Positions 1 through 6,210 of a stretch of DNA of 28,248 nt are shown here, piece after piece. The notes under the pieces are model-generated. The model saw only the letters and a list, made by a program, of their open reading frames with translations, had not been told where the DNA came from and ran no database searches. Location of the stretch: assembly GCA_900320765.1 (NCBI GenBank), contig ONTN01000002.1, positions 1 through 28,248 on the forward strand. The letters are read 5' to 3'. Numbering within the stretch: the stretch's first letter is position 1; each line of letters begins with the position of its first letter. Source of the stretch: an uncultured Eubacteriales bacterium. Its GTDB lineage: Bacteria; Bacillota; Clostridia; Oscillospirales; Oscillospiraceae. The position numbers were made by a program, and so were the translations under genes.

Positions 1-56
1 CTCGTGTGAAAACCCGGAAACAGAGCACTTGCTTCCGTCACCCAAGAACACAAAAG

Positions 57-92
57 TCCCCTGCGCGTATTTCCTCGCGCAGGGGATTTTTC
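57..92 (+). terminator. intrinsic terminator of an upstream gene
   Basis: A perfect 11-bp stem (TCCCCTGCGCG pairing with CGCGCAGGGGA, loop of 8) is followed by TTTTTC. It ends a transcript entering from the left of the window and insulates the ATPase gene downstream. Confidence 0.85.
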
Positions 93-102
93 ATGCACCC
101 TA

Positions 103-219
103 ATTGAGAAGTTGACTAAAAATTTCTACAAGTTATCAATAAAAACGTTGATTTCTCTGCGGGAACGAGTATAATATTCATTGAGAAGTTGCATAATTAA
201 TAAGCGAAGTTCTCAATGA
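103..219. repeat. operator-like ATTGAGAAGTTG repeats around a promoter
   Basis: ATTGAGAAGTTG occurs at 103-114 and again at 180-191. A third, inverted copy (ATTGAGAACTTC on the minus strand) lies at 206-217. The last two form an inverted repeat with perfect 10-bp ends (TCATTGAGAA at 178-187, TTCTCAATGA at 210-219). They straddle the expected transcription start of the ATPase gene, so they could be regulator sites or a 5' leader hairpin. The binding protein is unknown. Confidence 0.5.
148..175 (+). promoter_or_regulatory. sigma-A-type promoter of the DUF4143 ATPase gene
   Basis: TTGATT (148-153) and TATAAT (170-175) are separated by 16 bp. Transcription would start near 182, inside the inverted repeat at 178-219, and the ATG at 236 follows with a GGAGG site at 222-226. 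Confidence 0.7.
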
Positions 220-235
220 ACGGAGGGGCGCCGCT

Positions 236-1537
236 ATGGAAATCAAACGTGATTTATATCTCAAAAAGATCATTTCATATATGTGGGACGGCCAAGTCAA
301 GGTGATAACGGGTATCCGCAGATGTGGAAAGTCATATCTTCTGCGCACCATTTTCAAAAAAAATCTGCTGGAGCAAGGTGTGGCTGAAGATCGCATTATA
401 ACCTTTGAGCTGGATCTTGCCAGGGATATCCGCTACCGCAATCCCCTGGAGCTTGCAAAGGCCGTCCGTGAGCGGGTGGAAGGGCAATCAGACCGCTATT
501 ATTTGTTTGTGGATGAGATACAGATGTCGGATGAGGTGCCGAACCCCTTTAATCCGAGCGGAAAAGCTATTACCTTTTACGATGCGCTGAATGATTTGAG
601 ATCGCTGCAAAATCTGGATATTTACGTTACCGGCAGCAACTCAAAAATGCTGTCCACCGATATTTTGACTGAGTTCCGGGGTCGAAGCGACGAGATCCGC
701 GTTCACCCCTTAAGCTTCTCTGAGTTTTACTCCGCTGTGGGCGGAGATAAGACCGAGGCTTTTGATGAATATGCGTTTTACGGAGGAATGCCGCTGATTC
801 TGTCAAGACCGGATGATACAGCGAAGATGAATTATCTTAAATCGCTCTTCTCTGAGGTGTATCTGCGGGATATAGTGGAACGCAAGAGGATAAAGCGCGA
901 GGAGGTGCTTTCCGTGGCGGTTGACCTCTTGTGCTCCTCTGTCGGCTCGCTTACTAACCCGAATAATATTGCAAAGTCCCTGAATTCCAGACAGAAGCTC
1001 GCGGGAGAAAACACCGTTGCGGCGAACACCGTTAAGGCCTATATCGGATATTTGTCCGACGCATATTTATTTGAAGAATGCCGCCGATACGATGTGAGGG
1101 GAAAGGACTATTTTGATTATCCGAACAAGTATTATTGCGAAGATTTGGGCCTGCGAAACGCAAGGATAGGTTTTCGGCAGCAGGAAATGACCCACATTAT
1201 GGAAAATATAATCTATAACGATCTGAGAATACGCGGGTGCGAGGTCGACGTCGGAATCGTTTACGGCGCCGAGCAGAACGACTCGGGGAAAACGGTACAA
1301 AGAGCGCGGGAGATCGACTTCGTCGCAACGCGCGGCGGAAAAAAGACGTATATCCAGTCGGCCTACGCGCTTGAGAATGAGGAAAAGATAATAACGGAAA
1401 ACAGGCCATTCAGCCTGACCGGAGACTCATTTCCCAAAATCATTGTCAGACATGATATTCGAAAGCGCTGGTATGACGATACCGGAGTTCTAAATATCGG
1501 AATAGTGGATTTTTTGCTTGACGAAGCGATAGTCTGA
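236..1537 (+). CDS. AAA_14/DUF4143-type ATPase
   Basis: This 433-residue protein belongs to the common prokaryotic family with an AAA-type ATPase domain followed by a DUF4143 domain. The Walker A motif GIRRCGKS is at about residues 27-34 and the Walker B motif YYLFVDEIQ near residue 90. TGSNSKML with the FRGR segment near residue 140 is the usual sensor region. The C-terminal half (about 200-410) is DUF4143-like and contains the nuclease-like segment EIDFVATRGGKKTYIQ. The cellular role of the family is not settled; members are often mobile or defence-associated, and this one may be an acquired gene. The start is set by GGAGG at 222-226. Base usage is more AT-rich than the polysaccharide genes that follow. 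A second, divergent family member is at 20651-22003. Confidence 0.85.
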   Translation: MEIKRDLYLKKIISYMWDGQVKVITGIRRCGKSYLLRTIFKKNLLEQGVAEDRIITFELDLARDIRYRNPLELAKAVRERVEGQSDRYYLFVDEIQMSDEVPNPFNPSGKAITFYDALNDLRSLQNLDIYVTGSNSKMLSTDILTEFRGRSDEIRVHPLSFSEFYSAVGGDKTEAFDEYAFYGGMPLILSRPDDTAKMNYLKSLFSEVYLRDIVERKRIKREEVLSVAVDLLCSSVGSLTNPNNIAKSLNSRQKLAGENTVAANTVKAYIGYLSDAYLFEECRRYDVRGKDYFDYPNKYYCEDLGLRNARIGFRQQEMTHIMENIIYNDLRIRGCEVDVGIVYGAEQNDSGKTVQRAREIDFVATRGGKKTYIQSAYALENEEKIITENRPFSLTGDSFPKIIVRHDIRKRWYDDTGVLNIGIVDFLLDEAIV

Positions 1538-1556
1538 CCTCCGGCAGAACAAGATA

Positions 1557-1898
1557 ATGAAGGATGCGATTAAAATGGTTTGGGAATATACCGAGAGAAT
1601 AGACGAAAATGAGAAGATGTTTACCGATATGCTCTTTGAGGTAGAAAAATGCCCCGGCGCATATATCGGAGAACCCTCGCTTCAAAGGCTCTTTGACTTT
1701 ATGGGAGGGTATGAATTGGCGTTTTCCGAATTAAAGGGATACCGCCTGCATTTTGATAAAGATTTTCAGAGGTTTATCGAGAAGAGGTATAATTCGAACG
1801 GAACGCGCCACTGGAACAGCTTGATAAGCAGCGGGGCATCCGATGCGGAGGCATTGGGGCGGTTCTATCCGCTTCTCAGAGAATTTACAGAGCTGTGA
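1557..1898 (+). CDS. small uncharacterised protein downstream of the ATPase
   Basis: The 113-residue product follows the ATPase stop by 19 bp and is probably in the same transcript. It has no signal peptide or membrane segment. The segment CPGAYIGEPSLQRLFDF followed by GGY and a WNS segment resembles a loose group of small bacterial proteins of unknown function, some found beside toxins as immunity-like proteins; I could not confirm this. An alternative start at 1575 (MVWEYTER) has AAGGA at 1559-1563 upstream and is as plausible as 1557, which lacks a clear ribosome site. No function assigned. Confidence 0.65.
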   Translation: MKDAIKMVWEYTERIDENEKMFTDMLFEVEKCPGAYIGEPSLQRLFDFMGGYELAFSELKGYRLHFDKDFQRFIEKRYNSNGTRHWNSLISSGASDAEALGRFYPLLREFTEL

Positions 1899-2008
1899 GG
1901 GTTAATAGCGCCGCTATTGATACAAGCAGAGCCGCACAATAAAAAGGGGATTATGCCATTTCGCATACTCCCTTCAGACTGTAGACAAAGTTAACAGCTA
2001 AAAAAACG

Positions 2009-2164
2009 GCTTCCCCTTGAGGGGAAGCTGGCTCGCCGAAAGGCGAGACTGATGAGGTGTCCGCCGCACTGCGGCGGTTGAGCTGACGCAACGTGTTTTA
2101 CGGCGCATACGCGCCTACACCTCATCCGGCGCATACGCGCCACCTTCCCCTCGAAGGGGAAGGC
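2009..2164. repeat. MITE-like palindromic repeat element with imperfect terminal inverted repeats
   Basis: This element of about 155 bp has ends that are imperfect reverse complements over nearly 50 bp (left end GGCTTCCCCTTGAGGGGAAG, right end ending CCTCGAAGGGGAAGGC); both arms carry GATGAGGTGT or its complement. Inside are further hairpins: CCGCCGCACTGCGGCGG at 2061-2077 and the 15-bp duplication CGGCGCATACGCGCC at 2101-2115 and 2127-2141. Elements of this appearance are scattered through gut Firmicutes genomes. It codes for nothing convincing and ends 10 bp past the stop of the minus-strand gene at 2175, where its terminal hairpin may serve as terminator. Between 1899 and 2008 I see only two imperfect hairpins (AATAGCGCCGCTATT at 1905 and a stem at 1946-1977). 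Confidence 0.75.
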
Positions 2165-2174
2165 GCTTGTACTT

Positions 2175-2489
2175 TTATGCTTCTTCAAGATACCTTACGC
2201 CCTTGCCGTGAGCGAGGGCGTATTCTATTTCCGATCTTGTGCTCGAGCCTATGTAGCCGCCGACGTTTATCACGAAGATCTCGTCCGCCATATCGATCTT
2301 TCGCTTGTGCATATCGTCGAGCATCTCCTTAGTGCCTTCGCTCCAGACCTCATTATCCCCGGAGTGGCCGAAGAGGCCGACGCTTATAACTATGCAGCCC
2401 TTGAGGGTAAGGCGCTTCTGCGCCTCCATAAACTCGTCTTTAAAGCGGGTGCTGCCGCAGAGGGTGACTACCTTATATTTTCCTACCAT
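2175..2489 (-). CDS. DUF4406 / nucleoside 2-deoxyribosyltransferase-like protein
   Basis: A 104-residue Rossmann-like protein. The N-terminal segment KVVTLCGSTRFKDEF, the middle DMADEIFVINVGGYIGSSTR and the ending SEIEYALAHGKGVRYL match the small clostridial proteins annotated as DUF4406 or as relatives of nucleoside deoxyribosyltransferases. The glycine-rich GSTR loop and the S-T-R-S-E-I-E-Y helix are the substrate-pocket elements of that fold. A GGAGA ribosome site (minus strand of 2495-2499) lies 5 nt from the ATG. It is a single-gene unit divergent from the polysaccharide operon. The enzymatic role is not proven. Confidence 0.75.
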   Translation of the reverse strand: MVGKYKVVTLCGSTRFKDEFMEAQKRLTLKGCIVISVGLFGHSGDNEVWSEGTKEMLDDMHKRKIDMADEIFVINVGGYIGSSTRSEIEYALAHGKGVRYLEEA

Positions 2490-2519
2490 ATTTATCTCCG
2501 CCCCTTTGTGGTTTTCCTC

Positions 2520-2548
2520 ATTATAGCATTTATCCGAAGCCGCGGCAA
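2520..2548 (-). promoter_or_regulatory. promoter of the DUF4406-like gene
   Basis: On the minus strand TTGCCG (2543-2548) and TATAAT (2520-2525) are 17 bp apart. The start would fall near 2513, about 24 nt before the ATG. It is back-to-back with the promoter at 2566-2594. Confidence 0.7.
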
Positions 2549-2565
2549 GCGGGCTTTATTATGAC

Positions 2566-2594
2566 TTGAAATAATCGGACAGAGAGGTTATAAT
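2566..2594 (+). promoter_or_regulatory. promoter of the wall-polysaccharide operon
   Basis: TTGAAA (2566-2571) and a perfect TATAAT (2589-2594) are separated by 17 bp. Transcription should begin near 2601, only about 5 nt before the ATG at 2606, so the first gene would have an almost leaderless message. No ribosome site fits between the start of the transcript and the ATG. Confidence 0.7.
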
Positions 2595-2605
2595 TAGATG
2601 ATAAT

Positions 2606-4081
2606 ATGGCAAATTATGACCGAAACGAAATGGAGCTGAAGGTCTTGACAGATAAGCTGAAACGAATACTTGAGGCGAGCATATTCGTAAGACTCGTGAA
2701 CGCCGTCGCCGCCTTTCTCGAGCGGCAATGGGACAAGAGCTTTATCGCCTCGGCGATAGCCGGAGCAAGGGAGAGGAGCGGGGAGCCCAGCGCATTTAAT
2801 TCGATAGAGATCGGGCTTAACCGTGCGTGGACGGGCTTTTTCCGGGCATTAAGGCTGGACAGGCTGTTTGAGGGCTCCATATTTACGCGCTCGTTTTTCT
2901 GGCTCGCGCTCACGGCTCTTATAGCGCCGATAGCGCCGACGACGGTGACGCTTATATCGGCTCTCGCCGCCAGCTTCTCGCTCCTTCTAAATCTCGGGCG
3001 GGGGGAGCTTAAGCTGAGATACCTTCCGATAAACAAGTGGATCTACGCTTACGCCCTCGTCTATCTCATCTGCACCCTCACGAGCGTGAACGTATCGTCG
3101 AATATTAAGGGCGGCGCGCTCTCCCTCGTCTTCATCCTCTTCCCGATCGTCCTCGTGAACGTCGTCCGGAAAAAGAGGGACGCCGACATCCTCACCGCCG
3201 TCCTCATGATATCCGGCTTTGCCGTCGCGGCTATCGGGATCCTTCAGCTTCTCCGCGGTGCGACAAGTACGACGAAGTGGATCGACGAATCGTTTAACGA
3301 CAACATCTCGCTGAGGGTATATTCGACGCTTGACAATCCGAACGTTTTGAGCGAATACCTCCTCCTGATAATCCCGCTCGGCGCCGCCATGACGCTGACG
3401 GCGGGAACGGTGAATGGGCGGATAGCCTCGGGGGTGGCGACGGGGGCTATGATAGCGGCTATGATACTGACCTACTCCCGCGGCGGCTGGCTCGGCCTGA
3501 TACTCTCCGCCGTCGTCTTCCTCATTATTATGGACGTGCGCTTTATCCCAATCGGGCTCATAGGCGCCGTGATTCTCTTCTTCTTCCTGCCGGATACGAT
3601 ACTGAGCCGCTTCGCCAGCATCGGAAACCTGTCCGATACCTCGACGAACTACCGTATGTCGATCTGGATAGGCACGGTCGCGATGCTCAAGGACTATTGG
3701 CTCACCGGAGTCGGCACGGGGATAGAGGCGTTCCGCAATATATACCCCGTTTACAGCCAGCACTCCGCCCTCGCCCAGCACTCGCACAGCCTTTACCTGC
3801 AGATACTCTCTGAGATGGGCGTCGCCGGTGGCATTGTTTTTCTCGGCGTCATCTTCTGCACCGTCCGCCAATGCGCCTCGAGGATAAGAAGGGGCGCGGA
3901 CAGAACGCTCAAGATAAGGCTCGCCGCGATCCTCGCCGGGCTCGCGGGCTTTATGCTCCAGAGCGCGACGGACTATTCGTTCTATAATTACAGGGTCATG
4001 CTCGTCTTCTGGATGGTGATCGGGTTCGGGGCTGTCCTCGCCCGCCTGCCCGAGGAGAGCGGAAAGGAGGGCGCGGAATGA
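2606..4081 (+). CDS. O-antigen ligase/polymerase family membrane protein
   Basis: This 491-residue integral membrane protein has about ten or more hydrophobic segments from residue 90 onward, with a soluble N-terminal region of about 80 residues. The segment LTYSRGGWLGLILS (about 285-300) and the large loop ending HSHSLYLQILSEMGVAGG are the hallmarks of the Wzy/WaaL O-antigen ligase superfamily (PF04932). Such proteins polymerise undecaprenyl-linked repeat units or transfer finished polymer to a wall acceptor, at the outer face of the membrane. As first gene of an operon with glycosyltransferases and CsaB it most likely polymerises or ligates the secondary wall polymer. The stop overlaps the next start (ATGA at 4078-4081). 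The start lies right behind the promoter; a downstream ATG at 2630 has no better ribosome site. Confidence 0.85.
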   Translation: MANYDRNEMELKVLTDKLKRILEASIFVRLVNAVAAFLERQWDKSFIASAIAGARERSGEPSAFNSIEIGLNRAWTGFFRALRLDRLFEGSIFTRSFFWLALTALIAPIAPTTVTLISALAASFSLLLNLGRGELKLRYLPINKWIYAYALVYLICTLTSVNVSSNIKGGALSLVFILFPIVLVNVVRKKRDADILTAVLMISGFAVAAIGILQLLRGATSTTKWIDESFNDNISLRVYSTLDNPNVLSEYLLLIIPLGAAMTLTAGTVNGRIASGVATGAMIAAMILTYSRGGWLGLILSAVVFLIIMDVRFIPIGLIGAVILFFFLPDTILSRFASIGNLSDTSTNYRMSIWIGTVAMLKDYWLTGVGTGIEAFRNIYPVYSQHSALAQHSHSLYLQILSEMGVAGGIVFLGVIFCTVRQCASRIRRGADRTLKIRLAAILAGLAGFMLQSATDYSFYNYRVMLVFWMVIGFGAVLARLPEESGKEGAE

Positions 4082-5205
4082 TAAAGGTACTCAATATCAT
4101 AAGCGATACGAATATCGGAGGAGCGGGAAGAGCGCTTTTAAACTACCTCACTCACTATGACAGAGCGGAATTTGAAAACGCCGTTATTCTCCCGCAGGGA
4201 AGCGAGCTTAAGCCCCGCCTCGACGCCCTCGGCGTGAGAGTTATCGAGGCAGATATCGCGGCGGACAAGTCCTTTTCGCCGAAGGATACGGGGAAGCTAA
4301 AGGCTCTCATAAAGGCTGAGGCGCCCGACGTGGTGCACACCCACGGCTCGCTCACCGGCAGAATGGCGGCGAAGCGGAGCGGGGTCAGAACGGTCGTCAC
4401 CCGCCATTCAGCCTTCCCGTTTTCAAAAAAGATAACGAAGACGCCGCTGAAGCTCGGTTACAAATACCTATACGAGCATTACGCCGACAGGATAATCGCG
4501 ATTTCCCCCGCGGGCGCCGAGCTTTTATACGAGATAGGCGTAAGACCCGAGCGGGTGGACGTTATGATGAACGGAGCCGAGCCGGTTACCCGCCTCGGCG
4601 ATAAGGAGAGGGAGGAGCTGAGACAGAGCTTCGGAGTTGATAAAGAGACCTTCCTTCTCGGAGTCCTCGCCCGCATTGAGGAATACAAGGGTCACGACGA
4701 TATGCTCTCCGCCCTTGCGATTCTGAGGGGCGAGGGCAGAAACGTCAAGCTTCTGATCGCCGGGACGGGCTCATACGAGGCGGCTTTGAGAGAGAAGGTA
4801 AGCAAGCTCGGGCTTGAGGACGCGGCGATAATGGCGGGCTTTCGCTCAGACGTCGGGGCAGTCCTCAGCGCGATGGATATCCAGCTCAATGCCTCCTACG
4901 TTTCGGAGACCTCGAGCCTTTCGATAATCGAGGGCTTCAGCGTCGCCCTTCCCGCTCTCTGCTCGAGGACGATCGGAAATCCGTCCCTCGTAAACGAGGG
5001 CGTTTCCGGCCTGCTGTTCGAGCCGAGAAACGCTGAGGATATGGCGGCGAAGATAAGGCTCGTTATGGACTCGCCTGAGCTTTACGCTTCCCTATCGCGC
5101 GGCGCGCTTAGAGAATACGGAGAGAGATTTACGGGGGAGCGCTTCGCGGCCGACCTCGAGAAGGTATATAAAAAAGCATTGGAGATGGGCAAAAATGGAA
5201 AATAA
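4078..5205 (+). CDS. GT4 family glycosyltransferase
   Basis: A 375-residue GT-B fold retaining glycosyltransferase. The N-terminal domain begins KVLNIISDTNIGGAGRALLN, typical of GT4, with VVHTHGS near residue 90. The C-terminal domain carries MNGAEPV, the strand LLGVLARIEEYKGHD, and the nucleotide-sugar E-x7-E element ETSSLSIIE followed by GFSVALPAL. It would transfer a sugar from an NDP donor onto a lipid-linked glycan at the cytoplasmic membrane. It overlaps the ligase gene by 4 nt and the next gene by 11 nt, showing translational coupling. The sugar specificity cannot be read from the sequence. Confidence 0.9.
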   Translation: MIKVLNIISDTNIGGAGRALLNYLTHYDRAEFENAVILPQGSELKPRLDALGVRVIEADIAADKSFSPKDTGKLKALIKAEAPDVVHTHGSLTGRMAAKRSGVRTVVTRHSAFPFSKKITKTPLKLGYKYLYEHYADRIIAISPAGAELLYEIGVRPERVDVMMNGAEPVTRLGDKEREELRQSFGVDKETFLLGVLARIEEYKGHDDMLSALAILRGEGRNVKLLIAGTGSYEAALREKVSKLGLEDAAIMAGFRSDVGAVLSAMDIQLNASYVSETSSLSIIEGFSVALPALCSRTIGNPSLVNEGVSGLLFEPRNAEDMAAKIRLVMDSPELYASLSRGALREYGERFTGERFAADLEKVYKKALEMGKNGK

Positions 5206-5704
5206 GCCGAAAAAGAAGAGCATTTTCAATATTTTCGATATAGCTCTTATTCTGATCGCCGCGGCTCTCGCCCTGGTGGTATTTATCTCGCGCTCTCCCT
5301 CGAAGAACGCGCCTGCCCCCGAGACGGACGAGCCCGTGCCGGGAATGGTATCCTACACCGTTGAGATAACGGGCATGCAGAACGGGACGGCGCACCTCGT
5401 CAGCGTTGGCGATAAGCTCGTGGAGCGCTCGCACAAGTGGGATATGGGAACCGTCACCGCCGTCGAAGTAGTGCCGACTGCGAGAAGAACGTTCAATGAG
5501 TACACTATGGAGTACAGCGACGTAGATACGGAGCTTACCGAGACCGCTATAATAACGATCCTCGCCTCCTGCACCGAGGACGCGGGCAATATAAACGTCG
5601 CGGGGAATCAGCCGATCAAGGTCGGCACGTCGATAAGAATGAACGGGCCGGGGTACTACGGCGCCGCAACTGTCATCGGAATAGAGAGGGGGAGCCTGAA
5701 ATGA
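5195..5704 (+). CDS. DUF4330-like single-pass membrane protein (first copy)
   Basis: A 169-residue protein with a basic N-terminus (MENKPKKKS), one transmembrane segment (FDIALILIAAALALVVFIS, about residues 12-31) and an extracytoplasmic beta-rich domain. The pattern of Ile-Phe-Asp before the helix and the Val-rich domain with EITGMQNGTA, VGDKL and VGTSIRM matches DUF4330 proteins, which occur in polysaccharide clusters of Clostridia with no established activity. The next gene is a paralogue (EIKIRGM...LREGDAIF matches the same scheme). It starts inside the GT4 gene and ends in a 4-nt ATGA overlap with the second copy. Confidence 0.7.
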   Translation: MENKPKKKSIFNIFDIALILIAAALALVVFISRSPSKNAPAPETDEPVPGMVSYTVEITGMQNGTAHLVSVGDKLVERSHKWDMGTVTAVEVVPTARRTFNEYTMEYSDVDTELTETAIITILASCTEDAGNINVAGNQPIKVGTSIRMNGPGYYGAATVIGIERGSLK

Positions 5705-6210
5705 AGAAAAAGCTGTTTGATTCCGAGGGCAGGCTCTTCGGAAAGATTAGCGTTATAGATATCCTCCTCGTCATATTGGTCGCCGCGCTCATCTTCGCCG
5801 CCGTCGGCAGGCACGAGAAGGTGGACAAGGCCGTCGTCAGCGAGGTGGGCAAACCATTTGAATATCAGATAAAGATACGCGGAATGCGCGACGTCTCCGT
5901 GCAGAGCCTCCGCGAGGGTGACGCGATATTCGAGTTCGATACCGACACTCCGATCGGCGTAATAGAGAAGATCGAGGTCACAAGCTCATTAAGCGAGGTG
6001 ACGATGCCGGACGGCAGCGTGCCGGTTATTGAGATAGAGGACAGGTACGACGTTGTGCTCACGGTGAAGACCCAGGGCTTCATAACCTCCGGCCGGTATT
6101 TTGCAGACGGCATATATGAGCTCTCGGCAAACGCCCCGCTCGCCTTCTACTCAAAGTACAACAGCTGTAACGGCACCGTATGGAGCCTTCTGGGAGAGAC
6201 GGCGGCATGA
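5701..6210 (+). CDS. DUF4330 family membrane protein (second copy)
   Basis: A 169-residue protein beginning KKKLFDSEGRLFGKISVID, then a single membrane helix LLVILVAALIFAAVG (about 22-37) and an extracytoplasmic domain. The LFGKI-x-x-ID signature before the helix is the classic DUF4330 start. It is a tandem, diverged paralogue of the preceding gene with exactly the same length. Being wedged between glycosyltransferases, the pair may form a membrane scaffold or accessory for polymer assembly or export; that is inference. It overlaps the next gene by ATGA (6207-6210). Confidence 0.8.
   Translation: MKKKLFDSEGRLFGKISVIDILLVILVAALIFAAVGRHEKVDKAVVSEVGKPFEYQIKIRGMRDVSVQSLREGDAIFEFDTDTPIGVIEKIEVTSSLSEVTMPDGSVPVIEIEDRYDVVLTVKTQGFITSGRYFADGIYELSANAPLAFYSKYNSCNGTVWSLLGETAA

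Noticed and set aside
1904..1977. Hairpins after the small gene as an intrinsic terminator
   Set aside because: AATAGCGCCGCTATT and the stem at 1946-1977 lack a following T run.
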